NCBI GenBank assembly: GCA_024663395.1
Contig: JANFAH010000074.1
Coordinates: forward strand, 180,971-244,970
Direction: 5' to 3'
Source of the DNA: Pisolithus tinctorius
Lineage: Eukaryota; Basidiomycota; Agaricomycetes; Boletales; Pisolithaceae
Length of the DNA stretch: 64,000 nt
In this document: in pieces, positions 23,232 to 37,852 of the stretch
How positions within the stretch are numbered: the first letter of the stretch is position 1
Layout of the letters: each line of letters starts with the position of its first letter
Notes under the pieces: generated by a model
What the model saw: the letters and a program-made list of their open reading frames with translations, nothing else
Database searches by the model: none
Told to the model about the DNA's origin: nothing
Made by a program: the position numbers and the translations under genes

Positions 23232-24611
23232 ATGGCAAGCACTCAACCACTCCCAGCGTTGTACGCAAGGGCACTTTCCACCGCCTCCAGGGCTGCAAAT
23301 CTGCCCACCATCGAAGACGAGACTCAGGTATTTGCAACGAAAATCCTGGCAACTCTGCTTCATTCTTAATCTTCCTCAGGAGTTGCTTCGATCAACCCTG
23401 TCCGATCTTAAGCAAGTTAACTCGAGAATCGCGGCACTTGCGTTGTTCAGTGTGAACGACACGCTTGAAGATATTTCCACTAGAGACCTCGTATACTTGA
23501 CAGTTCCATTTGTTCTTGCCGAAGTGGAGAACCGGTCCCGATTCACGGATGCAGGCGAGCGTATGATCTACTTGAGTCAAGTTCAGGTGAGCTCTAACCC
23601 AAATATCAGGAAGAGCATGCCAACTCTGTTCATTGATAGAATCATCTAAAAACATTCGTATCTAACCTCGAGTACCTGCATGTCGTATCAGAAGAAGAGC
23701 ATACTCTTCACACACAGTTGCCCTCCATCAAGGATGCTGCTAAACGACGAGAAACAAAGATTCAGCAGCACAAGGCCGAGCAAGATCTTCGCGCCCGTAT
23801 TGCAACAGTTCGAAAGCGCCGGAGACAGCGTCCCATCGACAGTGGTTCACCCAACGTTTTTGATCTCGCGGTCTCCTTGCTTCCACCCACTTCCAGGAGT
23901 TCGACCGCAAACGACGATGACAATGACGAAACCGAGACCGAAGATATCCTTCGAGAAGCTTCCTTGCTGTTGCTGAGGTTGTGTTACGCCCAAGCATACT
24001 CTCAACTCGAAAGCCTCGAACAGGAACTAGAACTATTGCGCAGTGTTCCTCCGCGTCACCCCTCACCCCCAGAAAACGAACGTCGCGAGAAAGCGAAAGA
24101 TCAGGAGGCTTTGTGGAGACTCGAAAGCACCTCTCGCACTAATGGGGGAGGTCCGCTATTAGACCCTAGTGGCAAGGTAGACTCCAGTAGGCTGTAATGC
24201 CACTTACGCCACTCACACTCATTCGTAGCCCTTACGACCATTTACTATACTACCTTCCAGCGCCTCAGAGCGTGCCCGTTTGCAGGCACAGGTGTTCGGA
24301 CCAAGTCACCGCTTACCGACCATGACGATTGACGAATACCTTGAAGTTGAACGACAGAGAGGGAATATCATTACTGGCGGAGGGTAAGCAAATTACTCTC
24401 CCCTTCCGCTACACTGCTTTAATCCGTACCTTGCAGGCGCCAGTCCGCAGAGAGGCCTACGTTATCAGAGCAGCTAACTGTGGATTCCGAGATGGAGGGC
24501 ACGACCTTCGGCGAAATGAAATCGGAGGAGAAACGCCAAAAGGACGAGCAATGGGCTCAATTCAAGGATGCCAATCCGAGGGGTGCAGGCAACATTATGA
24601 ACCGTGGATAG
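23232..24611 (+). CDS. TAP42: TAP42/alpha4 regulator of PP2A-type phosphatases
   Basis: Tap42 binds the catalytic subunits of PP2A, PP4 and PP6 and transmits TORC1 signals. The ATG at 23232 gives [20 protein letters not shown] and [10 protein letters not shown], then a 52-nt intron, then [20 protein letters not shown], the helical N-terminal repeat domain. Later exons have [20 protein letters not shown], a long Glu/Gln/Arg helix ([18 protein letters not shown]) and [19 protein letters not shown]. The conserved C-terminal block reads [20 protein letters not shown], then [19 protein letters not shown], ending at a TAG at 24609-24611. Motifs and length suit the family. An earlier in-frame start in another frame near 23212 is rejected because it does not match the conserved N-terminus. 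Confidence 0.93.
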
Positions 24612-24719
24612 CGACAAATAGAATTGTCAGCGACTAAACCTCTGACCTCGAGCTGATGTTCTGTATCACTGAATGCAATTATATTGTACGAGACAATCAT
24701 ACAACTGCTGAGGATGGTA

Positions 24720-25645
<926 letters not shown>

Positions 25646-25882
25646 GGCTTCGGTTTGCTCTCTCTCTAGTACTGGACGTGTCTCGCTTCTGCGCGCCATC
25701 TTGTTCGGGGAAAGACATGTTTGGCCCTGTTTGTCCGTTGCCGGCGGTGCGTCACGTGGGGTCATGCCCAATGTGTGAGCAGGTGGCTATCACGCCGATT
25801 AGATGATGTGCAACAAAAATATTTGTGATCGCCACCTGTAGAGAGCGTTGGACGTGGATTCCTCTCAGATATCACACACTCT

Positions 25883-28162
25883 ATGAAACTCTCAGACAAG
25901 ATCGCAGCACATCCCGCCCACCGTCCGTTTTACACATTCGAATTCTTCCCTCCCCGCACAGACCAGGGATTTGACAATTTACTGACCCGGATATCTCGCC
26001 TCTCCAACCTCGATCCGATAGCTATCAGCGTTACATGGGGCGCAGGTGGATCGACAAAGGACAGAAGCCTTGACCTAGCCGGGATCACACAAGCAGATTA
26101 TGGAATAGATACCATCCTTCATCTCACCTGCACAAACATGGTGCCAGGCCTGGTCGACGACGCATTGCGTGTAAGTTATCAGCCCTACGTGAAGCCACAC
26201 CACCCACTTGGTTATAGACAGCTAAGGCCCGCGGAATACAAAATATCCTTGCACTTCGTGGTGGTTAGTATTTTCGCGAATGCAGTACATGGGCCTCTTT
26301 ACGGTGTGCTTAGGCCTTCCATGTAGATCCTCCCCGCGGGCAGGAACATTGGACACCCATAGACTCCCGTTTCAGTCATGGTGTGGATCTTGTCAAATAT
26401 ATACGCTCCTCGCCGGAATTCTCTCCTCACTTCTGTATCGGTGTGGCGGGTATTACACACATCTAATCCGTCGACTCCCGACACTCACTCTGTTTCAGCC
26501 TACCCGGAAGGGCATCCGGACAACCAAACTGACGATGACGTAAACTTTGATGTCCTCAAAGAGAAGGTAGAAGCCGGGGCTGATTTCATCGTGACACAAC
26601 TGTTTTACGACGCCGACCGCTTTTTGCACTGGCTCGAAAGAGTCCGTCGAGAAGGTCAGCTTCCTCATTTATAAACGATCACTCCCAGCACACAATGCGC
26701 AGGTATCAGTGTACCCATTATACCTGGTGTGATGCCCATACCGACGTACTCTTCTTTCCTACGGGTGGTGAACCTGTGCAGAATTCAGGTTCCACCATCC
26801 ATAATGATAGACCTGGAGCCCATTCGTGTGAGTGATTAAGCTTCACAGTTGAGCATTCTCTAAACCATGCTCAGCACGATGATCAACTTGTAAAAGAATA
26901 TGGAATACGGCTTGCAGTCGATATCATTCTCAAGGTCACCGGTAACGGAGATATTCGTGGTGTCCACTTCTGTACGCTTAACTTAGAGAAAAGCGTACAG
27001 CTCGTCTTGGAACGTCTTAAATGGGCTGGTGGCAGTCCGACTACGAGGAATAAATTGATTGCAGTAAGCTCTTACGGGATTCCTACTGCTGCTGTCATTC
27101 ACCAAGTAGAAGGATTCCCCCGTTCCTCTTCCACCAATCTCCGAACTTGTCGTCACCCCGACTACTGCAACTAGCGACGCAGCAGCAGCCTTGACTTCCA
27201 AAACAACAGTAGAGATTGAACCGCCTGGGCGGGGCGAGATAAACAACGCCGCGACATGGGATGACTTTCCAAATGGCCGGTTTGGGGACTACAAGAGCCC
27301 TGCCTTCGGTGCTCAAGACCAGTGGGGCGGCCTTGGGCTTTCCGTACGCGTGTGCGTTCCCTGCAATATTGACGAGCTGACCACCTCCGTAGGTTCACCC
27401 TGTGCATCCTGACTGGGGGAATCCTGCAACAGCGGAGGAATTAACTGACCTGTTCCTGCGGCATTTGGACTCAAAAGCAGCCTCGACGCCGTTTTCGTCG
27501 TCTCCTCTGTCTGCCGAGTCGCAGACAATTTTGCACCAGCTGAAAGCTTTAACTAGGGGAGGGTTGTGGACCGTTTGTTCCCAGCCAGCAGTGGACACCC
27601 TACCATCTACGGACGAAAATTTTGGCTGGGGTCCGCGTGATGGTTATGTTTCCCAAAAGGCATTTATAGAATTCTTTTGCACCGAGGAGGTTGTCGATAA
27701 AATCGAGAAGAAGATACGGCTGAGCGGAGGAGGATCAGTTCATTACTTCGCTGCCAACCTTCAGGTAGGAATAAGTCAACTCTTTTTTTGTGGCCCATTG
27801 AATGACTGTGATCCATGTAGGGCGATTTCAGAACCAACGTCCCAGAAGATGCGCGCAATGCGGTAACGTGGGGCGTATTCCCTGGAAAGGAAATTGTGCA
27901 GACAACGATAATTGAGCGGGAATCATTTCTGACTTGGAAGGTGCGGATGTTGTCCTTTATAATGCAACCAGCCGAGATTGACTATTTCCAGGAGGAAGCA
28001 TTTTCGATATGGACTGAATGGGCATCATTCTATCCTCCAGGATCTGATCAAAGGACAATGTTAGATGAGGTCCGCAGAACCCGTTGGTTGATGAGTGTTC
28101 TCCACCACAACTTCAAGAATCCCGGAGCCCTGTGGGATTTCCTGGTCGATTTTTACTCGTAG
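25883..28162 (+). CDS. MTHFR: Methylenetetrahydrofolate reductase
   Basis: This flavoprotein reduces 5,10-methylenetetrahydrofolate to 5-methyltetrahydrofolate, the methyl donor for methionine synthesis. The start at 25883 gives MKLSDKIAAHPAHRPFYTFE, then FFPPRTDQG. The catalytic barrel motifs are SVTWGAGGSTKDRSLDLA, HLTCTNM, a minus-1-frame intron-spanning ILALRGDPPRG, AYPEGHP, GADFIVTQLFYDADRFL and VPIIPGVMPI. A Ser/Thr-rich linker lies near 27120-27200. The eukaryotic regulatory domain follows: WDDFPNGRFGDYKSPAFG, GWGPRDGYVSQKAF, NAVTWGVFPGKEIVQTT, FLTWKEEAFSIWTEW. The stop after NPGALWDFLVDFYS is at 28160-28162. About eight introns are needed. MET12 and MET13 types are not separable by eye. 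Confidence 0.95.
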
Positions 28163-28436
28163 AATCAAGCAGTAGTTGTGATTCCTGTGTTTTACACGAC
28201 ACGTCAATTCCACGAAATAAGCACTGCTGCATTACCACTCATCGCCACCCGACAAGCCTCGAATCCTCCAAGTACATGACATATGTACATACATACGTCT
28301 TGAACTTATGGTTTGGCTGCAATACTCCCAAGGCGCGCTCGAATGATGACTAATACTGCACATGACGGAGAAAGGCGTGTGATAGACGCGTGACAGACGC
28401 GACCAATCGCGAAACACAACTTGTATCCGGTGCACA
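28163..28436. other. Intergenic, MTHFR 3' end and MCM7 promoter
   Basis: The 274-bp gap between tandem plus-strand genes holds no open frame I would support. Confidence 0.4.
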
Positions 28437-31093
<2,657 letters not shown>

Positions 31094-31814
31094 ACTACAC
31101 TGACTTCGTCCCCCATGGCAGTATGAGAATGTCGATGTCTGGACACGAGTCGCAAACGGTTCTCGACTTCGCTTTATTGATATCTAGTGCTTAAATCTCC
31201 ATCACATGCAACACCAGTGTGTATGTATTTCATAGGTAGTTGTGTAAATATCATGGTTCGTGCAGATCTCCAGAGTGAGCGATGGTCCGTCCGTCTAAGT
31301 ACCAAGTCTGACATCCCAAATTGCCCTCCTCGGGCATTCCTTTCGCTTGTCAGCAGAGCACGACATGGTCGCAGAAGTTCCAGGAAATGTCAAAGGCTCA
31401 ACGACACATTTGTCCCCCTTAACACCCGTCGGCGGTACACGAGGGCCCCTAAGTTAGCCAACCCACTTGGACAGATATATTATCATGGGACGCAGTTCCA
31501 AGTCCAGGTCTCCGGGCGGTTCGGATGATGCGTCATGCACAAACATTGAACAGGACTCCGTTCATGTATGTCGCCTTCGTTACCAGCGTTATCCAGCGTT
31601 CTGTTTACGGCACACTGGCAGAGCAGTAGCAGTATGAGCAACCTCATGAATTTAACGAGGAAGGTCCCCAGCTCCGCTTTACTGATGCTCTCCGTTCCGC
31701 ATGCGTACATCAAATGTAGTTAGATATATTGTAGGTCTTCCAGGTTTCCTGAGTGGACATAACAGTAGTAGTAGCTTTATTCAATTAGAACCCTTACGAA
31801 GAGGAAAAAATGCG
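31094..31814. other. Intergenic, no supported gene
   Basis: About 720 bp lie between the convergent stops of MCM7 and KEX2. Two open frames exist (plus near 31187-31528, minus near 31483-31713), but neither shows a recognisable motif or a convincing splice context. This is probably 3' UTR of both neighbours. Confidence 0.4.
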
Positions 31815-34659
31815 TCAAGCCTGAGATGCATGATCCCAACTAGACCCACTACCTGCGCTATCTGGTCTGACCTCAGCCGTGAGATGACGTTGCTCATCAT
31901 CGCCAGCCTCGGGATCATCCCTGTATCTCGGTGTGCCTTCGGCGCTTTCTTCATCATCGTCCAAGAAGCCTGAATGGATTTCAGGTCGTCTTGAAGCTTC
32001 CAGCATAGGTCCTTCCTCATCCACATCCTCGTCATCCGATACTTCGCCAAATGCATCGTAGAGTTCCTTCGCACGTACCCCCGGACGTACCGTGCCAGTC
32101 ACTGAGGTCATGGCCACATCCTCCACAGCTAATGATGAGTATGCAGCGCGACGCCTAACACGCCGGCGCCAGAAAAATACACCTGCACCAATGCCGAAAA
32201 GGAGAACCACACTCAGTGCAACGAAGAACCACCTCGAGCTGTAGACAAGATTAGACATGTCTGAGAACCAGCCTTCATCGGGTGTAGGCGTCATGGTAGG
32301 TATCGCGGATCCCGTAGGTTTACCAGAAAAAGCGGGCCGGTTGGCTTCTCCCTCAGCACTTTCGTGATCATCTGGGAGACCCAACGTGGGCTTCGGAAGG
32401 ATTTTGGTGATGGGAGATGTGGGGATATCTATCGATTCCGGTTCCTCCAAAGAAGGGAGAAGATGTTCATCGTTAGGAAGAACATAGGTTTTCGCCTTTG
32501 AAGCGTCGATGGTGGAGCCCCAAAACATAAGCCTCCAGCCGTGAAATGTTCCATTCTGACCTTCCTGGTCTGACACCTTGATGGTCCATTGGCCAAGGGG
32601 ATTCTCACCCCTAGGTTCAAGTCAGAAGTAATTATTGTGGCGGTGGGTCATGTCTTACCAATGCTTAATTGACATGAAACGCCAACCACGGAATCCTGTG
32701 TTGTCGAAGTCTTGTGAGCGGGGTGCGGCCAGCACACTCCGTATTCCATTTGGACTGAATAATTCAACCTCCACGTCACCTCTTTTCGTGTGAGATATCC
32801 ACACTCGGACCGTCACATGCTCGATATCCTCAAGGTTGTGTTGCTCCATCATTTCCTGTGTCACGGTGAATGTGCTAGAGATGCCTCCGCGGATAATCGG
32901 TACGCCGCCCGTCATCTCTCCCTCTTCATCCAGCAATGAGCCATTATTGATCTGAATCGCGGAAGGGTGAAACCACGCCTGGGGCTTAACGAGCGACCAA
33001 TTCTGAGCTGCAGTGACCAAAGCGTACGCGTTGAGCTGTCCGTAACCATACTTGTAGCTGAAGGATCCTCCAGTCGCCGTCCGTTCCCAGTCTGGATCCT
33101 CGGGGTTGATCTTCTCGGCAGTTCGTACGCAAAGGTGTTGAATGTCACGCCAGGATAGGTCGGGCCTTTGTAATAAAAATGATATATATATATAAAGGCT
33201 TCCATCAGAGGTGAATTTAAGTCATGCGGCGACAACCTACCGCACTGAAAGGGCAAGTGCGAACACACCAGCAGCATTCGGCGCAGCAGCGGATGTTCCT
33301 CCATGAGAATTGGAACATTTGCCATCCCCGACATCGCTGGTGACCTAGATATTCCAGTAAGCGAAGAAAAACGAGATATAGTTAGGTGAGAATACCCACT
33401 ATACTCTTCCCACTCCCTGAGCTGTAGGCGACAACCATGTTTGCTGCACAAGCTTCAGAGTAGTATGGGTGCAGTCCCTTGTAATCCACAGCAGCCACAG
33501 TCACGGAATATATACTGTTGGTATAGCCGTCGAAATTACACTGATCTCCGAACATCGCCCCATTGCCACTGGCAAAGACGAAGATGGAACCCTTCCCACC
33601 TCTGCCATTCTGGATGCCGTTGACGACGGCCTTTTGGATGATATATGATGGCGCCTCCATTGATTTCCCGTCATCTGGCGGTCCCCAGCTACAGCTATAT
33701 ATAGACACGTTATGGAAACCATAGTTGAGAGCAGCAGCCTCGTCGACGTCAGTGATTGGACCGGAGAGGATTCGAACGCCAGCAATTTTGGATTCGTAGG
33801 CCAGGCCAACTCCGCAGACATCATTTTTTACGGCTCCTATTTGCCCTGCGCAGCGAGTGCCGTGACGGTCATCTGCAAGGACTGGGGTGGGAAGGTCAGT
33901 ATGGTCGTTGAAGTCATAGGAGTGGGCAGCGTCCTGAGTGCCCGGTAAGAAACAGCAACAAAGGCACCAAAAACGACGCACGAAGTTCTCTGCTAAGTCT
34001 CTGTTGTTATAATCCAGTCCATCATCTACGAGGGAGGTTATAACGCCTCGGCCGGTTATGCCCATTTCCCAAAGACCAGTGACATTCATCATATGCTCTG
34101 GGTAGTCGGGGTTGATAATATGCCATTGGGAGGTAAATAGGGGGTCAGAAATGCCAAGATGTGCAGCAACGGAGGTTGAAGCATCGGGGGTCTGGTCTGC
34201 GGGGGTAGTTGGTGGTGGGGCCCTCTGGATATGGGCGTCGTCACGTTTATTGCGTCGGCGAGGGACTTGTTCTTCAAAATAGTTGATGGAAGAGAGAATA
34301 CGGCGAGCACTCCGCTGGTGATGTGAGCGCACCCAAAAAGAATTGCTCGTAGCCGCGCGTGTACGGAGACTCTCATACCGAGTGTGGACACTGTCCTCTG
34401 TCGACCTGGCACGTATCCGCGACATTGCTTTCGCACTTCGGACAAGCCACAGGTTTCGAATCTCGCCTACTTGTTCTTCGACTTCCACACCGAGCTCTCC
34501 GGCACATTCGTCCAGAGATGCTCCAGCTGCGGGGTTATGCTCCAGGACGAAATAGTCATGGGTCAGGTAAGAGCGCTTTTCTGGCGAATAAGAGCAAGTT
34601 AGCTCTGCGACCAGCAGAAACAATAGAAGCCATGGTAGATGGAAGAGGCAGAGACGCAT
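31815..34659 (-). CDS. KEX2: Kexin-type proprotein convertase
   Basis: Kex2 is the late-Golgi subtilase that cleaves proproteins after Lys-Arg or Arg-Arg. The ATG at 34659 starts a signal peptide (MRLCLFHLPWLLLFLLVAEL). The propeptide ends near RRRNKRDD, a likely autocleavage site. The catalytic triad region is SLVDDGLDYNN (Asp), DDRHGTRCAGQI (His), SCSWGPPDDGKSMEAP, FVFASGNGAMFGDQC (oxyanion region) and GGTSAAAPNAAGVFALAL (Ser). The P/homoB domain follows (VTVRVWISHTKRGDVEVEL; NGTFHGWRLMFWG). Then comes a Pro/Ser-rich stalk, one transmembrane helix (RWFFVALSVVLLFGIGAGVF) with an Arg cluster, and an acidic cytoplasmic tail with a YSSL sorting-like motif. The stop is at 31815. Introns lie near 33930-34000, 33330-33400 and 33150-33240; the last carries a short TA repeat. 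Confidence 0.96.
33182..33195. repeat. Short (AT)n microsatellite in a KEX2 intron
   Basis: About seven AT units sit inside the intron between the exon encoding the catalytic serine and the P-domain exons. It is a simple repeat of no evident function. Confidence 0.7.
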
Positions 34660-35275
34660 ATCCCTAAGCACGAGTCTGCCTAATCTTTGAGAGTCCTACT
34701 GCAATTCCGATCGCCTGTCTGCTTAGATGACCAAATAAAGCCAAAGTTCCAAGCCTTGACTTTGATGTCACGACGTCGGTGCAGACAGGTGTCACTCAAA
34801 AAAAAAAACATTGGTACATCATTCCCATAATTACTGTTGATTCAATGCGCGTGCATGTCAAGGGTATAAGTTAATAATGAGAGAGTATAAACTGTAAACA
34901 AATTTCAGAGAAGGTCCTAGGAATGAGTCCCTAATGGTTGTTTGGCATACATCATTATCACTGAACAGTGCAAGCAACTTTGTCACATTAAAAATGTTGT
35001 TCTCACGCCATTTGCTTGCTCCAAGGTGGGAGAAGAATAGATAGGGAAGCCCAGAAAATATAAATGGCGAAGGGCCAAATCCTTCACTCACACATTCTGG
35101 GCTATGTGCGCTGAACCACCATACAGAGGTTACTGCAGTGTACATTAGCAATGAACATTAGCTACATTAATTGGTTATCCACACAAACCAAGTGTTCAGC
35201 TGCAGATATGTGTCTATGACAGTCCATGTTGTACATTGCACGTCGCCAAAAGCCTGATGCTCATTGCTTCAGATG
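34660..35275. other. AT-rich intergenic stretch
   Basis: About 615 bp between the KEX2 start and the 3' end of the EH-domain gene, both minus strand. It contains an A run near 34798-34808 and is AT-richer than its surroundings. It presumably holds the KEX2 promoter and the EH-gene 3' UTR. The minus-strand open frame at 34858-35151 has no recognisable features. Confidence 0.45.
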
Positions 35276-37037
35276 TTATGATACTAGTCGCAGAGGAGTA
35301 GAACTTCTTGGAAGCGGACGGTGGGGAATACGTTGCGATGAAGCAACGCTGAGTGCAGATGTACATCGGGCAAGTTGGGCTCGCCGAAGTTCCTCATCTA
35401 TGCGCCACATGCCCTGAATGAACGCATTACGATCGAGGCTCCCGGTTTTCTGGGGATCACATTCATTCCTTCACAAAGGTTGTGTCAGTTGAGTGTTCGG
35501 GTTGATTAAGCTGCAATCCTCACCATATGTCCCAAAGCTTCCGTCGGTCAAGACGAGATGCTTTCCATATATGCTTGACTATGCGACCATTCAATTTCTC
35601 TTCTGCACTCACTGGTGCACGATTGCTGTCGCTGTCGCTGGCAAGCTCGGATTCCCTGCTGTCTGGTGACAAGATAGTATGATCCTCTTGTTGGGCAAGT
35701 AAATCCAACGAAAGGCCTCTCCATCCTGCGGCCTGTCTTTCCTTTTGAGATATCGGTTTACAAGGCAGGAACCTTCTTCGGCTCTGTTTCTCAATCTGAC
35801 GTTGACCTAATAATGCGCTAACAAATAGTGTCTCGTACCGCGCGCGAGCAGAAGCAGGGACAGGGGTGGGTCGGTGAAGCTGGGAGTACATGGCATTTTC
35901 ACGCGCTGTGTTGCTGTGAGTGCTCGTTCTAGATGTAGTACTCGTAGTGCTAAGAATTGAGGACCGGTCAGACGTCGACCCCGAATGAGGTGTAAGGGAT
36001 GTCCGGGAAGCAGGAATTCGGAAGCGTGGCGCGTAAGGGGGTGGAGGCGGAGGCGGTCGACGTGTCTTCAAGGTCGTCAGTGTCGAAGGACTGGTTGCAG
36101 ATACGGGTCGAATTGGAGGTTTAGGTGGCAGAGGCACGACCTTCGTTCTTAGTGCGTCAGCCTCTGGGATAATCTTCGGTGCCTCCATGGATGTCATCCA
36201 GTTAGAAGTTACCGCAGTGGATAGATCAACCACAGACGTAACTGATACATCCTCAAAAGAATCGGCAATACTTGCGGAGTCATTATCGATAACGTTTCTG
36301 GCGTTTTGGGGCGATGTCCCTAGATCAGGGGTTTCCAAGCCACTTCCCTCCGATGAAAGCGAAACGGAATGAAACGATGAGATAGAGGAAGCCGGGGCAT
36401 GTCGGAGACGAGCGGTACCAAATGTTTGAGGAGGATAGGTATGCTCGATGGTCAGGGAATCTGAGCTACACGGAGGACGAAGCGTAGCGCCTGAATTGCC
36501 CTCTATTGATAGCACACGTGGAACAGGACTCGCCCCAGCTGACAAGTAGGATGGTTTGCGTGGTGGAAGCGGTGGCCGTTGTTTTGGCGGCGATTCGAGA
36601 TGGATAAGTGGCGTTGACATATCGCGGGCATCGTTGGGTGGATCCTTGATGCCCGAATAGAGAGGCAAGCTCGGCTCACAAACGTTAATCGACTGATTGT
36701 TGCCTGCTTCGCCTGTCTGAGGGGAAGTGAGTGATCCCCCAAAGGGACCATCCTCCACAACCCAATCCTTCAAGTCAATCAAAGACACCCTGCGACACAC
36801 AGTAGGGGACTGTGACTGTGACCCGCTGGAAGGAGCCGATGCTACCAACGGCACTCTCGTTTGAAACGTGCCTGAGGCGGTTGCAGTCGACTCGGACGAC
36901 TGAGTTGTTCCAAGTCTTGACTTGTAGGGCGCGACAAACGAAGTGCTGGCTGCTGTTGTCGGCGCCGGCGACAACGAAGATGTTGTCGTCAATGCTTCAA
37001 AGGCTTTTATCCTTGACTGAAGAGACGTAGAGGGCAT
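35276..37037 (-). CDS. EH-domain protein, Irs4/Tax4-like
   Basis: Irs4/Tax4 proteins have a disordered N-terminus and a C-terminal EH domain; in yeast they bind and regulate the phosphoinositide phosphatase Inp51 and support autophagy. The first in-frame ATG is at 37037 (MPSTSLQSRIKAFEAL); the frame is open further upstream but without ATG. Residues 1-400 are Ser/Pro/Thr-rich with polyproline runs (PPLPPRKP; RRPPPPPPPYAP), suggesting SH3 or actin-regulator contacts. The EH domain lies at the end: IVKHIWKASRLDRRKLWDI, then across an intron WNECDPQKTGSLDRNAFIQG and MWRIDEELRRAQ. That join (donor GTGAGG, acceptor TTTGTGAAG) restores the EF-hand-like loop exactly. Stop TAA at 35276-35278. The EH call is strong; the Irs4 role is by architecture. 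Confidence 0.75.
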
Positions 37038-37166
37038 GACTGACGTCGACAGCGGGCTCGCCCAAGAGGTGTCCACTGCCCCCGCCGGCCGGACTACATC
37101 CTTATTGGGAAACTTCCCGATAATAAGAGTATCTGTAATCTACGCGATCCTAGTAGTGCAAGCAAC
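37038..37166. promoter_or_regulatory. Shared divergent promoter, EH-domain gene / ECM15
   Basis: 129 bp separate the chosen start codons. If the EH gene has an upstream non-coding exon, the effective promoter is even shorter. The role is inferred from position. Confidence 0.4.
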
Positions 37167-37780
37167 ATGTCGAACAACAAGGACGACCTTTACGCAGTCG
37201 CAGGTCAGTATTTCGGCATTTTGAACAGATTACCCCACCCGGACCACTTGTCCAGACTTCTGTCTCATCCCAATCGGGACCGGCGATTCATCTGTACGTC
37301 CAAGTATCTTTCGATCCTGCTGGCCAGCAACGTTTATGGTTTCCAGGTCGCAGAGTACATTGCTGAGTGTCAAAAGGTCCTTCAAAAATATGGACTAACG
37401 TTCAAAGTCAGTATTAAATTTATGGATGTCCCGAGTTTCCTCTCCTAACTCCAGTCTTGGAAGATGCAGTACGTATTGCACCGTCCTTCTGGGTGTACAA
37501 GGCTCACGTCGCCTCAAGTGCATACGGGACAAACCTAGGTTTGCACATCCATCTACCGAAACCGTTTTGTGATAACATGTCCACAGAGGGTCGCTGGACT
37601 GAGGTCTGCAAGGCTATTCACGACTGTCACGTTGCTGTGCACCAGCTGGGTGCACCGCGTATTGCCACAGACATCCGTATCGGCACACGTACCGATAGGG
37701 AAGTCATACCTGGTGAAGGCAACGACCGGAAAGTTCGTCGCGTTGAGGAGATCTTAGCAAGCAAAGAGAACTGCATTTAA
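37167..37780 (+). CDS. ECM15: Ecm15 / MTH1187-family protein (thiamine-binding-like fold)
   Basis: This family of about 100-residue ferredoxin-like proteins includes yeast Ecm15 and bacterial thiamine/HMP-binding members; its cellular role is unclear. The ATG at 37167 gives MSNNKDDLYAVA. Spliced exons then give DFCLIPIGTGDSS and VAEYIAECQKVLQKYGLTFK, then M-H-A-Y-G-T-N-L-E-G-R-W, and WTEVCKAIHDCHVAVHQLGA followed by RIATDIRIGTRTDRE. The conserved Y-G-T-N-x-E-G and IRIGTRTD motifs identify the family. The stop is at 37780. Restoring the conserved K-M-H-x-Y-G block requires a tiny exon (ATGCA, 37464-37468) between two introns, or a 14-nt version starting at 37455 that adds S-W-K. This is described under findings. 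Confidence 0.85.
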
Positions 37781-37852
37781 CGTTAGGACAGTTCTGGCAA
37801 CGGCAAGGTCGTAGTAACAAGAGGGCGTACAAAATAATATGCGTGGTATATA

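Noticed and set aside
23212..23340. Upstream ATG at 23212 as TAP42 start
   Set aside because: It is in a different frame and gives no match to the conserved N-terminus; the ATG at 23232 does.
31187..31528. Plus-strand open frame of 113 residues after MCM7
   Set aside because: It lies in the convergent gap with KEX2; composition is not protein-like and there is no motif.
31483..31713. Minus-strand small Cys-containing frame, considered as a small secreted protein
   Set aside because: The hydrophobic stretch is internal and the Cys pattern fits no hydrophobin or effector family I know.
33180..33200. TA repeat considered as a possible promoter element
   Set aside because: It lies inside a KEX2 intron between conserved exons.
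34858..35151. Minus-strand open frame of 97 residues
   Set aside because: It lies in an AT-rich intergenic stretch, with no motif, splice context or coding-like composition.
37037..37076. Extension of the EH-domain protein to 37076
   Set aside because: The first codon there is GTG; the first in-frame ATG is 37037.
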